Source of the DNA: an uncultured Actinomycetes bacterium
GTDB taxonomy: Bacteria > Actinomycetota > Acidimicrobiia > Acidimicrobiales > Microtrichaceae
NCBI GenBank assembly: GCA_903873135.1
Contig: CAIQNH010000091.1
Location: forward strand, 1 to 37,495
Direction: 5' to 3'
Length of the DNA: 37,495 nt
The notes below the pieces were generated by a model. It did no database searches. It saw only the letters and a list, made by a program, of their open reading frames with translations, and was not told where the DNA came from. Position numbers and translations under genes: made by a program. Positions 1 to 8,552 of this stretch are shown here, piece after piece (the first letter of the stretch is position 1; each line of letters starts with the position of its first letter).

Positions 1-847
1 GCGCGTAGTCGCGGAACTCCGGAGTGGCCGCCTCCCGGAAGGCGACGGCCTTGCCGGCGACGACGTGCTCGAGCGGACCGCCCTGCAGTCCGGGGAACAC
101 CGCCTTGTCGATGGCGGCCGCGTGCTCGGACCGGGTGAGGATGCAGCCGCCGCGCGGCCCCCGCAGCGTCTTGTGCGTGGTGAAGGTGACCACGTCGGCG
201 AGTGGCACGGGGTTCGGGTGCGCTCCGCCGGCGATCAGGCCGGCGATGTGGGCGGCGTCGAACATGAAGAGCGCACCGACCTCGTCGCAGATCTCGCGGA
301 TCGGTGCCGGGTCGATCGTCCGGGGGTAGGCCGTCGCCCCGGCGACGATCATCGCGGGCCGGTGCTCGAGCGCCAGGTCGCGGAGCTGGTCCAGGTCGAT
401 CCGCTCCTCACCCGGCGTCACCCCGTAGGACACGAAGTCGTAGAAGCGCCCCGAGATGTTGACGGGTGATCCGTGGGTCAGGTGGCCGCCGTGGTCCAGG
501 CTCAACCCGAGCACCGTCGCGCCCGGCTCCAGCAGGGCCAGGTACACGCCCAGGTTGGCGTTGGCGCCGGAGTGGGGCTGCACGTTGGCGTGCTCCGCGC
601 CGAACAGCTCGCAGACCCGCCGCCGGGCCAGGTCCTCGACCTCGTCGACGACCTCGTTGCCCCCGTAGTACCGCTTGGAGGGGTAGCCCTCGGAGTACTT
701 GTTGGTCAGCACGGACCCGACCGCCTCCATCACCTGCGGCGAGGTGAAGTTCTCCGACGCGATCAGCTGGAGTCCGTGGTTCTGCCGCTCGACCTCCCGG
801 TCGATCAGGTCGAACACCTCGGTGTCTCGTTCCGTGGGCCAGGGCAT
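1..847 (-). CDS. glyA: Serine hydroxymethyltransferase, C-terminus cut by window edge
   Basis: This PLP enzyme interconverts serine and glycine with tetrahydrofolate and supplies one-carbon units in the cytoplasm. The gene reads from an ATG at 847 down to the window edge, so about 282 N-terminal residues of a protein usually about 420 long are visible. The N-terminus has the family signatures ASENF and SEGYP followed by KRYYGG. The PLP-lysine motif TTHKT, followed by LRGPRGG, lies near residue 225. A GAGGAG Shine-Dalgarno sequence sits about 11 nt upstream of the ATG. The gene is divergent from the thiolase-like gene, with a 207-bp gap. Identification is secure; only the missing C-terminus is unknown. 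Confidence 0.97.
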   Translation of the reverse strand, partial: MPWPTERDTEVFDLIDREVERQNHGLQLIASENFTSPQVMEAVGSVLTNKYSEGYPSKRYYGGNEVVDEVEDLARRRVCELFGAEHANVQPHSGANANLGVYLALLEPGATVLGLSLDHGGHLTHGSPVNISGRFYDFVSYGVTPGEERIDLDQLRDLALEHRPAMIVAGATAYPRTIDPAPIREICDEVGALFMFDAAHIAGLIAGGAHPNPVPLADVVTFTTHKTLRGPRGGCILTRSEHAAAIDKAVFPGLQGGPLEHVVAGKAVAFREAATPEFRDYA

Positions 848-982
848 CGGTCGCAGCGCTCCTCGGTTCGTTCGTCGGACGCACCCGGGTCCGGGCGCAC
901 TCGGCGCCGACCCACCGCGGGGCCGGACGATCCGTCGCCAGACTACCCGTCGGCTCGTTCCCCGCCGTCCGGGCCACCCCTC

Positions 983-988
983 TACAGT
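983..988 (+). promoter_or_regulatory. Candidate -10 element for the thiolase-like gene
   Basis: The hexamer TACAGT fits the actinobacterial TANNNT -10 consensus and lies about 66 nt upstream of the GTG at 1055. I see no convincing -35 at 17-18 bp. The same hexamer occurs in the predicted rho promoter. The assignment is tentative. Confidence 0.3.
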
Positions 989-1054
989 CGGGACGGCACC
1001 GGGCCGCCGGTGCTGCGAGCCGGCGACCACCGAGGCGCCGAGCAGGAGGTGACC

Positions 1055-2542
1055 GTGACCGACGCCCGGATCGACCCCCGCACACCCGTCGTGATCGGGG
1101 TGGGCCAGCACCTGCAGCGGACCGACCAGGGCGCGGCGCCCCTCGAGCCGCTCGAGCTGATGGACCTGGCGCTGCAGGCTGCGGCCGCCGACGCCGGCGC
1201 TCCCGGACTGCTCGGCCACGTCGACGTCGTGGCCGTGGTGCCCGTGATCTCCTGGGGCTACCGGGACCCGGGACGCCTCCTGGCCGAGCGCCACGGGGCG
1301 ACGGCCACCACCTGGTACCCGTCGATGGGCGGGAACACTCCGCAGATGCTCGTGAACCGGCTGGCCGCAGCCATCGCCGCCGGCGAGGCCGACCTCGGGG
1401 TGGTGGTCGGCGGCGAGGCCTACCGGACCCGCATGGCCACCAAGCGGGCCGGGGGCCGGCCGGAGTGGACGGTCCAGTCCGAGGACGTCCGCGCCGACTG
1501 GGACGAGGACGGGTCGTTCAGCTTCGGCCACCCCGCCGAGCTGGCCGTCGGCGTGGCCATGCCGACCCAGGCCTACCCGCTGTTCGAGACGGCGCTCTGG
1601 CACGACAGCGGACGGTCGCTCGAGGAGCACCTCCGCGTCGTCGGCGGGATGTGGTCGGCGTTCTCACGGGTCGCCGCCGCCAACCCGTTCGCGTGGCGGC
1701 GGGAGGAGCTGTCGGCCGAGGAGCTCACCACCCCCACCCCCGACAACCGCACCGTCGGGTTCCCGTACACCAAGCGGATGGTCGCCAACCCCGACGTGGA
1801 CATGGCCGCCGGCCTGGTCGTCTGCTCCGCCGAGCGTGCCCGGGCCCTCGGCGTGCCCACGGACAGGTGGGTCTTCGTCCACGCCGGCACCGACGGCGTG
1901 GACCGCGTGCTCTCGGAACGGCGGGACCTCGTCAGCTCACCGGCGATCGGGATCGCCGGGAACCTCGCGCTCGAGCTCGCCGGGGTGGGCGTCGACGAGG
2001 TCGCCCACGTGGACCTGTACTCGTGCTTCCCCTCGGCGGTGCAGCTCGCGTGCCGTGAGCTGCGGATCGACCCGGACCGGCAGCTCACCGTCTACGGCGG
2101 GCTCCCCTTCGCGGGTGGACCGTGGAACAACCCGGTCAGCCACGCGCTCGCCGCCATGGTCGACGTCCTCCGGGCCGACCCCGGCAGCACCGGCCTCGTC
2201 ACGGCCAACGGCGGCAACGTCGACAAGCACGCCTTCGGCGTCTACTCGACCACCCCGCCCGCGTCGGGCTTCCGTCACGCCCGACCGCAGGCCGAGATCG
2301 ACGCCGTCCCGGGCCGCACGGTCCTCGACGAGCACCGTGGCACCGCCGTGATCGAGGGGTGGACCGTGATGCACGAGCGGGACGGGTCGCCGCACCGGGC
2401 CCACGCGACCTGCACCACCGCCGAGGGGCAGCGGACCTGGGCGGTCTCGCACGACCCGGACGTGATGGCGTTGCTCGAGACGACCGACGTGGGCGGCCGG
2501 ACCGTCCGCGTGGACGGGGTCGAGCTCCTCGTCGACGACTGA
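1055..2542 (+). CDS. TLP1-like thiolase homologue (annotated acetyl-CoA acetyltransferase)
   Basis: The 495-residue protein has a thiolase fold (about residues 10-400) plus an extra C-terminal domain (about 405-495). This matches thiolase-like protein type 1 of mycobacteria, whose added domain is OB-like. Recognisable blocks are PVVIGVGQ at 11-18, [15 protein letters not shown] at 108-122 and [14 protein letters not shown] further on. The nucleophilic cysteine of true thiolases, expected 17 residues before G110, is glycine (G93) in a MGGN sequence. The GHP histidine motif is replaced by GGPWNNP. Thiolytic or condensing activity is therefore doubtful, and a CoA-ester or lipid binding role is more likely. 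GTG 1055 was chosen because AGGAGG at 1044-1049 is ideally spaced; the open frame runs further upstream but is non-coding there. Genes on either side are unrelated. Confidence 0.85.
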   Translation: MTDARIDPRTPVVIGVGQHLQRTDQGAAPLEPLELMDLALQAAAADAGAPGLLGHVDVVAVVPVISWGYRDPGRLLAERHGATATTWYPSMGGNTPQMLVNRLAAAIAAGEADLGVVVGGEAYRTRMATKRAGGRPEWTVQSEDVRADWDEDGSFSFGHPAELAVGVAMPTQAYPLFETALWHDSGRSLEEHLRVVGGMWSAFSRVAAANPFAWRREELSAEELTTPTPDNRTVGFPYTKRMVANPDVDMAAGLVVCSAERARALGVPTDRWVFVHAGTDGVDRVLSERRDLVSSPAIGIAGNLALELAGVGVDEVAHVDLYSCFPSAVQLACRELRIDPDRQLTVYGGLPFAGGPWNNPVSHALAAMVDVLRADPGSTGLVTANGGNVDKHAFGVYSTTPPASGFRHARPQAEIDAVPGRTVLDEHRGTAVIEGWTVMHERDGSPHRAHATCTTAEGQRTWAVSHDPDVMALLETTDVGGRTVRVDGVELLVDD

Positions 2543-2544
2543 GG

Positions 2545-2566
2545 CGACGCCAGCCCTCCGGCGTCG
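2545..2566. terminator. Hairpin between convergent genes, likely bidirectional terminator
   Basis: CGACGCC (2545-2551) and GGCGTCG (2560-2566) form a 7-bp stem with an 8-nt loop between the thiolase-like stop and the stop of the cyclic-nucleotide-binding gene. There is no U-tract on either side. Confidence 0.45.
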
Positions 2567-2576
2567 GAGCGGCGCG

Positions 2577-2996
2577 TCAGTCGCCGCGGTTGCGGTCGAG
2601 CCGGCCCTGCAGCTCGGCGAGGATGTGCTCCGAGGCCCGGGGCATCTCGTCGAGCAGCGTGCGGAACTCCCGGTTGCGGAACGCGAGCAGCCGCGTCGGC
2701 TGGTCGGCCACGACCGATGCGGTGCGGGGTCGGTGGTCGACGAGCCCCATCTCCCCCACCATCGAGCCCGGCCCGACGGAGGCCACGTACTCGCCACGGA
2801 CGTAGACGGACACGGACCCGGAGAGCACGAGGAAGCACTCGAGCGCCGTGTCCCCCTGGTCGAGGAGCAGCTCGCCGGCGGCGACCTCCCGCGGGCTCGA
2901 CAGGGCGAGGATCCGACGGCGCTCCTCGGGGCCGACGTCGGCGAAGTAGGGCACTCCGTCGAGGACGGCAGGATCCTGTTCGTTGCTCGTCGGCAT
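2577..2996 (-). CDS. Stand-alone cyclic nucleotide-binding domain protein
   Basis: The 139-residue protein is essentially one cNMP-binding beta-barrel (about residues 15-125) with no DNA-binding, kinase or membrane segment. The phosphate-binding cassette is intact: GEMGLVDHRPRTASV holds the Glu and Arg that contact the cyclic nucleotide in this family. cAMP or cGMP binding is therefore plausible. The ATG at 2996 has a strong AGGAGG (minus strand, 3008-3003) 6 nt upstream. Only 21 nt (2997-3017) separate it from the prmC stop, so it is probably the last gene of the translation-factor operon. Its partner is unknown. It could tether a cNMP signal to another protein or act as a decoy; neither is shown by the sequence. 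Confidence 0.88.
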   Translation of the reverse strand: MPTSNEQDPAVLDGVPYFADVGPEERRRILALSSPREVAAGELLLDQGDTALECFLVLSGSVSVYVRGEYVASVGPGSMVGEMGLVDHRPRTASVVADQPTRLLAFRNREFRTLLDEMPRASEHILAELQGRLDRNRGD

Positions 2997-3017
2997 GGCA
3001 GACCTCCTGGTCCGACC

Positions 3018-3935
3018 CTACTCCGACGGCGAGCCGTCGGGGCCGGGTGCGAACCGAGGGCCGCGGGCGAGCAGCACCCGCGCCCGACCCGACAGGTCGT
3101 CCAGCACCTCGACGGTGCCGAAGTGGCGACCCGCCAGCTCCCGGGCCCACCCGGCCTGCTCGGGGGAGAGCTCGCACACCAGGGCGCCGTCGTCACGGAG
3201 CCACGGGCCGGCCCGGGTGAGGAGCACCTCGAGGTCGGCCCGGCCGCGGTCGGCCGCGTACAGCGCGCCGTGCGGTTCCCAGTCGTGGACCTCGGCCGGC
3301 AGGGCTGCGTCCGGGTCGACGTAGGGCGGGTTGGACACGACCACGCCGACGGTCGAGCGCAGCTCCTCCGGCAACGCCTCGAACCACGATCCCTGCGCCG
3401 TGCGGACGCGGGCGGCCGCCCGGCCGAGACCGGCCAGGTTGGCGGTCGCCACCACCAGGGCGTCCTCGCTGAGGTCGGTGGCCCACACCTGCGTCCGCAC
3501 CCGCTCGGAGGCCACCGCCAGGGCGATCGCCCCGGACCCGGTCCCCAGGTCCACCACCAGCACCTGGTCGCCGCCGGAACCACCGTCGGGCCCCAGCAGG
3601 CGGTCGACCTCACCGAGGACGACGTCCACGACGGACTCCGTCTCCGGACGAGGGATCAGCACCCGTCGGTCGACGGCCAGGTCGAGCCGACGGAAGGCCC
3701 ACCGGCCGAGGACGTACTGGAGCGGCTCGCCGGCGAGACGCCGCTCCACCATGGAACGCAGCCGCTGCTCGGCCCGCTCGACGGGTGCGGCGTCGAGGAC
3801 CTCGACGAGCTCGGCTCCCTCGTGCCCCGAGGCCTCCTCGACCATCCACCGGGCCTCACGGGCGGCACCCTCCACCCCACCGTCGCCGAGCGCACCGGCG
3901 GCCCAGGCCTCGAGTCCCCGCCAGGTGGTGCTCAC
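3018..3935 (-). CDS. prmC: Peptide chain release factor N5-glutamine methyltransferase
   Basis: PrmC (HemK) methylates the glutamine of the GGQ motif in release factors 1 and 2 using S-adenosylmethionine. The 305-residue protein has an N-terminal helical release-factor-binding domain (about 1-95, ending near RPETE at 96-100). A Rossmann SAM domain follows, with DLGTGSGAI at 129-137 and the substrate-glutamine motif NPPY at 202-205. The GTG start at 3935 overlaps the prfA stop by four bases (GTGA), so translation is coupled to that of its own substrate, as expected for prfA-prmC. The frame remains open upstream inside prfA but is a shadow there. The C-terminus is about 20 residues longer than the catalytic core needs and is acidic and proline-rich. 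Confidence 0.95.
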   Translation of the reverse strand: MSTTWRGLEAWAAGALGDGGVEGAAREARWMVEEASGHEGAELVEVLDAAPVERAEQRLRSMVERRLAGEPLQYVLGRWAFRRLDLAVDRRVLIPRPETESVVDVVLGEVDRLLGPDGGSGGDQVLVVDLGTGSGAIALAVASERVRTQVWATDLSEDALVVATANLAGLGRAAARVRTAQGSWFEALPEELRSTVGVVVSNPPYVDPDAALPAEVHDWEPHGALYAADRGRADLEVLLTRAGPWLRDDGALVCELSPEQAGWARELAGRHFGTVEVLDDLSGRARVLLARGPRFAPGPDGSPSE

Positions 3936-5011
3936 GTGGCCTCGCGGAGGCGGCGCTCCCGCTCGTCGGCGAGCAGCGCGTCGCTGAGCGCATCCAGGTC
4001 CCCCGCCAGGATGCGGTCGAGCGAGTGCAGGGTGAGGCCGATCCGGTGGTCGGTGACCCGGTTGTCCTTGACGTTGTAGGTCCGGATCTTCTCGGAGCGA
4101 CCACCACCACCGATCTGCGACCGCTTCTGGCCGCTCGCCTCGGCCGCCTGCTCGTCGAGCGCCCGCTGCAGGAGCCGCGAGCGGAGGACCTCCAGGGCCC
4201 GGTTGCGGTTCTGGAGCTGGCTCTTCTGGTCCTGCATCGACACGGTCGTCCCGGTCGGTAGGTGGGTGATGCGCACGGCCGAGTCGGTGGTGTTGACCGA
4301 CTGGCCGCCGGGACCGGAGGAGCGGAAGACGTCGACCTGCAGGTCGGCGGGGTCGAGGTCCACCTCCACCTCGTCGGCCACGGGCAGGACGACCACGGTC
4401 GCCGAGGAGGTGTGCACCCGACCCTGGGACTCGGTGACGGGGACGCGCTGCACCCGGTGGGGACCGGCCTCGAACTTGAGGCGCGCCCACACCCCGTCGC
4501 CGGAGCAGCGGAAGGTCACCTCGTCGTAGCCTCCGAGGTCCGAGACCGACTCGTCGAGCAGCTCGACGTCCCAGCCCCGCCGTGAGGCCCAGGCCCGGTA
4601 CATGTCGCAGAGGTCACGCGCGAAGAGGTTGGCCTCCTCACCGCCCTCCGCGCCGCGGATCTCCACGATCACGTCGCGGTCGGCGAACGGGTCGGGTGGG
4701 AGCAGCAGCGAGCGCAGCTCGGCCTCGATCGTCGCCACCCGGGTCTCCCCCTCCGCCACCTCGACCCGGAGCTGCTCGGCGTCGGGACCGGCGGTCTCCG
4801 CGAGCAGCTCGCCCGCGGCGGCCACGTCCGCCCGGGCGGATCGCCACCGCTGCAGGGTGTCCGCCACCTGCTCGAGGGACCGGTACCGGCGCGTGGTGGC
4901 CACGTACCGCTCCCGGTCGGCGACCACCTCCGGGTCGGCGAGCAGGTCCCCGCACGCTGCGAGCTCGGCCTCCATGGCCTCGAGCCGCGCCAGGACCGGC
5001 GGGTCGATCAC
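3932..5011 (-). CDS. prfA: Peptide chain release factor 1
   Basis: RF1 recognises UAA and UAG in the ribosomal A site and triggers peptidyl-tRNA hydrolysis. The 359-residue product has an N-terminal helical domain, the codon-recognition tripeptide PVT at 191-193 (PxT marks RF1, not RF2) and the catalytic GGQ at 235-237 within SSGPGGQSVN. The basic C-terminal segment with GGGGRSEKIRTYN is typical. The GTG start at 5011 shares GTGA with the stop of the upstream unknown gene. A longer GTG start at 5032 would add seven residues and overlap more of that gene. Length and motifs match the family closely. It lies in the order rpmE-unknown-prfA-prmC. Confidence 0.97.
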   Translation of the reverse strand: MIDPPVLARLEAMEAELAACGDLLADPEVVADRERYVATTRRYRSLEQVADTLQRWRSARADVAAAGELLAETAGPDAEQLRVEVAEGETRVATIEAELRSLLLPPDPFADRDVIVEIRGAEGGEEANLFARDLCDMYRAWASRRGWDVELLDESVSDLGGYDEVTFRCSGDGVWARLKFEAGPHRVQRVPVTESQGRVHTSSATVVVLPVADEVEVDLDPADLQVDVFRSSGPGGQSVNTTDSAVRITHLPTGTTVSMQDQKSQLQNRNRALEVLRSRLLQRALDEQAAEASGQKRSQIGGGGRSEKIRTYNVKDNRVTDHRIGLTLHSLDRILAGDLDALSDALLADERERRLREAT

Positions 5012-6051
5012 GGTGTCGCCCCGGGGTCCCACGGCGCCGGGACGCCCACCAGCTCGGCGCCGCCCCGGACGAGTTCGGCCAGCCGTCGGGTGCTCGGGAG
5101 CAGGTCGCGCGCGGGCACGACCAGCACGAGGCGCGCCGACGGGTCGACCGCGGCGCGGGTGTCTGCGGCGACGGGGACGAACGCCAGGTCGGCGCCGACC
5201 GAGCAGACCACGACGAGGGCGTCACCCCGTTCGGAACGACCCGTGGCCGCCGCCGGGGCGGCGTCACGGACCCCGGCACGCGGCACCGTCGTGGCCACCG
5301 GGACGAGCGCGTCCGCGCCGGCGCCCAGGAGCGACGGGTCGTCGAGCAGCTCGCTCCGCAGCCAGCGCTCCCGGGCCAGCGTCGACGCCGGGTGGCCGGA
5401 CGCGCCGGCGACCCGGTGCGGCGCCACGGCGTCGACCACACGGCGCAGCGCGTCACGTGGGGACTCCTCGGGCCGCACCGCCGCCGTGGCGTCCCGGTCG
5501 AAGCGGCCGACACCGGTCTCGAGGTGCACGGCACCGTCGCCGCCGGTCCCGGTCGGCCACAGGACCAGTCGAGCCACCTCCAGACCCCGCAGCTCGCCCG
5601 TGACCACCCCGTGCTCCTCGACCACCTCCAGCCCGGCCTCGGCGAGCAGGGAGCGCAGGTGGTCGTCGTCGGCGAGCAGCGGGACCGGGCCGGGATCGGG
5701 AGCCGGCTCGACCGGGGTCGCCGTCGCTCCGGTGCGCTCGAGGACCGAGACCGGCGTGGTGAACCTCGAGGCGAGCCGCGCCGTCAGGGCGGGGTCCGTC
5801 GCCGGGTCGTCGAGGATCACCCGGAGGGACTCGGCACCCCGGCGGTCGGCCCACAGCAGCGCCCCGGCGAGGACGGCGACACCGCCTCCGTCGACGTAGA
5901 CGTCGGCGACACCGTCACGGACGGTGCCGACACCGGTGCGACCGACGGGTTCGACCGACGACCGGTCGACCTCGGTGCCGTCGAGCGAACGGACCAGCCC
6001 GACGAGGGCCGTGGAGCGGAGCTCGACCCGGCGGTCGTCGCCGACGGCCAC
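5008..6051 (-). CDS. Uncharacterised protein between rpmE and prfA
   Basis: I do not recognise a family for this 347-residue protein. It is soluble-looking, with no signal peptide, membrane helix or metal-binding cluster, and only one cysteine. It reads as alternating alpha/beta blocks. An N-terminal part (about 1-110) contains DVYVDGGGVAVLAGALLWAD, and an acidic proline-rich spacer lies near 110-125. A middle part has HLETGVGRFDRDA and HPASTLARERWLR, and a C-terminal part has LVVVCSVGADLAFVP and RLVLVVPARDLLP. The GTG at 6051 is the most likely start, 20 nt after the rpmE stop; no strong Shine-Dalgarno is visible, so the start is uncertain. Its stop overlaps the prfA GTG by four bases, which implies coupled expression. 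Codon third positions are strongly G/C like its neighbours, supporting a real gene. Confidence 0.8.
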   Translation of the reverse strand: MAVGDDRRVELRSTALVGLVRSLDGTEVDRSSVEPVGRTGVGTVRDGVADVYVDGGGVAVLAGALLWADRRGAESLRVILDDPATDPALTARLASRFTTPVSVLERTGATATPVEPAPDPGPVPLLADDDHLRSLLAEAGLEVVEEHGVVTGELRGLEVARLVLWPTGTGGDGAVHLETGVGRFDRDATAAVRPEESPRDALRRVVDAVAPHRVAGASGHPASTLARERWLRSELLDDPSLLGAGADALVPVATTVPRAGVRDAAPAAATGRSERGDALVVVCSVGADLAFVPVAADTRAAVDPSARLVLVVPARDLLPSTRRLAELVRGGAELVGVPAPWDPGATP

Positions 6052-6071
6052 GGGGCCGGACCGCGACCGGG

Positions 6072-6398
6072 TCAGGACTCGTCGGCCGGAGCGGACTCGG
6101 TGGCCTCGGGGGTCGACTCGGCCTCGGCCTCGGGCGCCGCCTTCGCAGCCTTGCGACGCTTGCCGTAGCGGCGCTCGAAGCGCTCCACGCGACCGGCGGT
6201 GTCGACGATCTTCATCTGGCCCGTGAAGAACGGGTGCGTGAAGGCCGAGATCTCGACCTTGGCCAGCGGGTACTCCTGACCGTCGGTCCACGTGGTCGTC
6301 TCGGACGTCTCGATCGTCGACCGGGTGAGGATCGTGTCACCGGAGGACGTGTCCTGGAACACCACGTACCGGTAGTCGGGGTGGATGCCCTGCTTCAT
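6072..6398 (-). CDS. rpmE: 50S ribosomal protein L31, zinc-free type B
   Basis: L31 is a small protein of the large ribosomal subunit that bridges to the 30S head. Residues 1-82 match type B L31: [14 protein letters not shown], then TRSTIE, then [11 protein letters not shown] and [17 protein letters not shown]. No CxxC zinc motif is present, so it should not bind zinc. A 25-residue Ala/Glu-rich tail extends beyond the usual C-terminus, giving 108 residues in total. The ATG at 6398 is preceded by AAGGGAAG at a good distance. It lies downstream of rho with a 122-nt gap, as in mycobacteria. Confidence 0.95.
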   Translation of the reverse strand: MKQGIHPDYRYVVFQDTSSGDTILTRSTIETSETTTWTDGQEYPLAKVEISAFTHPFFTGQMKIVDTAGRVERFERRYGKRRKAAKAAPEAEAESTPEATESAPADES

Positions 6399-6520
6399 CG
6401 TGCTTCCCTTCGCAGCCCCGGTTTCCGAGCGGGGCCGACTTCGTCGGTCGTGTGGTCCGGCTCGCAGCCGGGTCACGGTGGGTCAGTATGGCGGCCCACC
6501 CGACCCCGGCGCCACGTGGC

Positions 6521-8170
6521 TCAGCCCGGGACCCCCGGGGCCTTGGCGATCTCGGCCAGGAAGACGTCGTTGCTCGGGAACGACTTCATGCGGTCGATCA
6601 GCAGCTCGAGGCCGGCCCCCGGGTTGCCCTCGTTGGCGAGTCCGGAGAGCACCCGGCGCAGCTTCCAGACCTGCTGGAGCTGGTCGCGGTCGAACAGGAG
6701 CTCCTCGTGCCGGGTGGACGACGCGTCGACGTCGATCGCCGGGTAGATGCGCTTCTCGGCGGCGCGCCGGTCCAGGCGGAGCTCCATGTTGCCGGTGCCC
6801 TTGAACTCCTCGAAGATGACCTCGTCCATCTTGGAGCCGGTCTCCACGAGCGCCGTGGCGAGGATGGTGAGCGATCCACCCTCCTCGACGTTGCGCGCCG
6901 CACCGAAGAACTTCTTGGGCGGGTAGAGCGCACCGGTGTCGATGCCGCCCGACATGATCCGCCCCGTCGCCGGCGCGGCCAGGTTGTAGGCCCGGGCCAG
7001 ACGGGTGATGCCGTCGAGGATGATGACGACGTCCCGGCCCTCCTCGACGAGTCGCTTGGCCCGCTCGATGGCGAGCTCCGCCACCTTCGTGTGCTCGTCC
7101 GAGGGACGGTCGAACGTCGACGCCAGCACGTCGCCGCGCACCGAGCGCCGCATGTCGGTCACCTCCTCGGGTCGCTCGTCGACGAGCAACACCATGAGGT
7201 GGACCTCGGGGTTGTTCTGCTCGATCGACTGGGCGATCGTCTTCATCACCGTGGTCTTGCCGGCCTTGGGCGGCGAGACGATGAGCCCGCGCTGCCCCTT
7301 GCCGATCGGCGAGATGAGGTCGATGATCCGCGAGGTCATGTCGGCGGGCTGGTCGGACCGCTCGAGCCGGAGCCTGGAGTCCGGGAACAACGGGGTGAGG
7401 TCCTCGAAGCGTGGGCGGCGACGGGCCTGTTCCGGGTCGACCCCGTTCACGGTGTCGATACGGAGCAGCGCACCGTTCTTCTCGTTCCGGGTGGCCGGCC
7501 GACCGGCACCGGTGACGTGGTCGCCCTTGCGCAGTCCGAGCTGGCGGACCTGCTTCTGCGAGACGTAGAGGTCGTCCCGACTGGGGAGGAAACCCTTCAC
7601 CCGCAGGAAGCCGAAGCCCTCGTCCCGCAGGTCGAGGTGACCCGACGCCTCGACGGGCTCGCCGTCCCACTGCGGGTCCGGACCCTCGTCGGGCCGCTCA
7701 CGGTCGCCACCGCGGTTGCGACCCCGGCGGCGGCGCCGGCGGTTGCCGGACTCCCCCTGCTCGCCGTCACCACCGTGACGGCCCTGGTCCTGGCGCTGCT
7801 GCCCGCCCTCACGGCGCTCACCTCGTGGCGCGGCGGTGCCCGGCTCGGCACCGTCGGACGACCCCTCCGTGGCGTCGTCGCCGGTGGAACCGGCACCGGC
7901 GGTCGGGTCCGGAGCGTCACCGCCCGGCTCGTCACCGGCTGCGTCGTCCCTCGGAGCGGGCTCGGCGGCGACGACCGGGGCGTCACCGCCCGGTGCCGCA
8001 CCCTCCCCGGCGGGGCCACCGTCCGCACCGACGAGCTCCAGGATCATGCCGATGATGTCGGCCTTCCTGGTCCGGCTCGTCGGCCTGCCGCCGAGCGTCG
8101 TGGCGATCGTGGCGAGCTCCGCCCGGTCCTTGCGCTCGAGGCTCTCGAGATCAACTGCGTCGAGACTCAC
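6521..8170 (-). CDS. rho: Transcription termination factor Rho
   Basis: Rho is a hexameric RNA-dependent ATPase that terminates transcription. The 549-residue protein has a Rho_N helical domain (about 1-48) and a long Gly/Asp/Glu/Arg-rich insertion (about 49-170) typical of high-GC actinomycetes. An S1/cold-shock RNA-binding domain (about 175-245) contains DEGFGFLR. The RecA-like motor has Walker A PPKAGKTT at 300-307, Walker B VVIILDG at 381-387, the Q-loop around GRIMSGGID at 403-411 and the R-loop around FKGTGNMEL at 456-464. All catalytic motifs are intact. The GTG at 8170 was chosen for the GAGGAG four to five nt upstream; the frame stays open further upstream without family similarity. 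A 382-nt leader and its own promoter candidate precede it. Confidence 0.97.
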   Translation of the reverse strand: MSLDAVDLESLERKDRAELATIATTLGGRPTSRTRKADIIGMILELVGADGGPAGEGAAPGGDAPVVAAEPAPRDDAAGDEPGGDAPDPTAGAGSTGDDATEGSSDGAEPGTAAPRGERREGGQQRQDQGRHGGDGEQGESGNRRRRRRGRNRGGDRERPDEGPDPQWDGEPVEASGHLDLRDEGFGFLRVKGFLPSRDDLYVSQKQVRQLGLRKGDHVTGAGRPATRNEKNGALLRIDTVNGVDPEQARRRPRFEDLTPLFPDSRLRLERSDQPADMTSRIIDLISPIGKGQRGLIVSPPKAGKTTVMKTIAQSIEQNNPEVHLMVLLVDERPEEVTDMRRSVRGDVLASTFDRPSDEHTKVAELAIERAKRLVEEGRDVVIILDGITRLARAYNLAAPATGRIMSGGIDTGALYPPKKFFGAARNVEEGGSLTILATALVETGSKMDEVIFEEFKGTGNMELRLDRRAAEKRIYPAIDVDASSTRHEELLFDRDQLQQVWKLRRVLSGLANEGNPGAGLELLIDRMKSFPSNDVFLAEIAKAPGVPG

Positions 8171-8499
8171 GTGTCTCCTCGTGTTCGCCCCCCGTCGACG
8201 GAGGGATCCTGACCCCCGTTCCGGGGGCATCGACTGGTCCTGCGACGTTGCGGGACCCACTGCCCGACGGGATCCGCCGTGGGTGACGGTCCGTCGCGGC
8301 TCCCACTCCCCGCCCCCCGGCACGCCGGGGCGCACCGTGTGGATCGTGGAGCTCGACACCGTCTCGTCGGGTCCTCGAACCGGAGGACACCCGGGCCGCG
8401 GCCGGGGAGTCGGAGGAGCGAGGGGGCACGAGACCGGCCGGTACGACTGACGATCCGCTGATCGCCGCCCATCGGCCGTGCGCCGGAGGAACTGCCGTC

Positions 8500-8529
8500 A
8501 CTGTAGACGAGCGGGACGGGCGGGGACAA
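8500..8529 (-). promoter_or_regulatory. Candidate rho promoter
   Basis: On the minus strand, TTGTCC (8529-8524) and TACAGT (8505-8500) are 18 bp apart, fitting a -35/-10 pair. Transcription would start near 8493. The -35 lies inside a hairpin that could terminate thrC. Confidence 0.4.
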
Positions 8530-8537
8530 CCACCCCG
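8521..8537 (-). terminator. Possible thrC terminator hairpin
   Basis: CGGGG and CCCCG arms (5 bp, 7-nt loop) begin 16 nt beyond the thrC stop. There is no U-tract. It overlaps the rho -35 element, so its role is uncertain. Confidence 0.3.
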
Positions 8538-8552
8538 TCGCCCGGGGACCGT

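Larger units (their letters stand above)
8171..8552 (-). other. 382-nt non-coding region between thrC and rho (rho leader)
   Basis: No gene is supported here; homoserine kinase, which sits at this place in mycobacteria, is absent. On the minus strand the region holds a promoter candidate at 8500-8529. It also holds GC-rich stem-loops at 8311-8332 (about 9 bp with a two-base bulge) and 8212-8226 (five G-C pairs, five-base loop), and the rho Shine-Dalgarno. If the promoter is right, the rho mRNA has a leader of about 320 nt. Long rho leaders often mediate autoregulation by attenuation, so this is a candidate regulatory leader. I see no uORF with a convincing ribosome-binding site. Confidence 0.5.

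Noticed and set aside
473-1054. Upstream in-frame extension of the thiolase-like protein
   Set aside because: It runs antisense through glyA and lacks homology; a strong AGGAGG marks GTG 1055 instead.
408-1085. Long minus-strand open frame across glyA and the upstream gap
   Set aside because: It is antisense-frame shadow of glyA, rich in Arg, Gly and Pro, and has no family motif.
1937-3613. A 558-codon open frame on the minus strand over the thiolase-like, CNBD and prmC genes
   Set aside because: It is a frame shadow of prmC and the thiolase-like gene, with shadow-type Arg, Pro and Ser composition.
6399-6520. Zur box before the zinc-free L31 gene
   Set aside because: No AT-rich palindrome of the Zur type is visible in this GC-rich gap.
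8171-8552. Possible missing thrB or small ORFs upstream of rho
   Set aside because: Short open frames lack ribosome-binding sites and any homoserine kinase motif.
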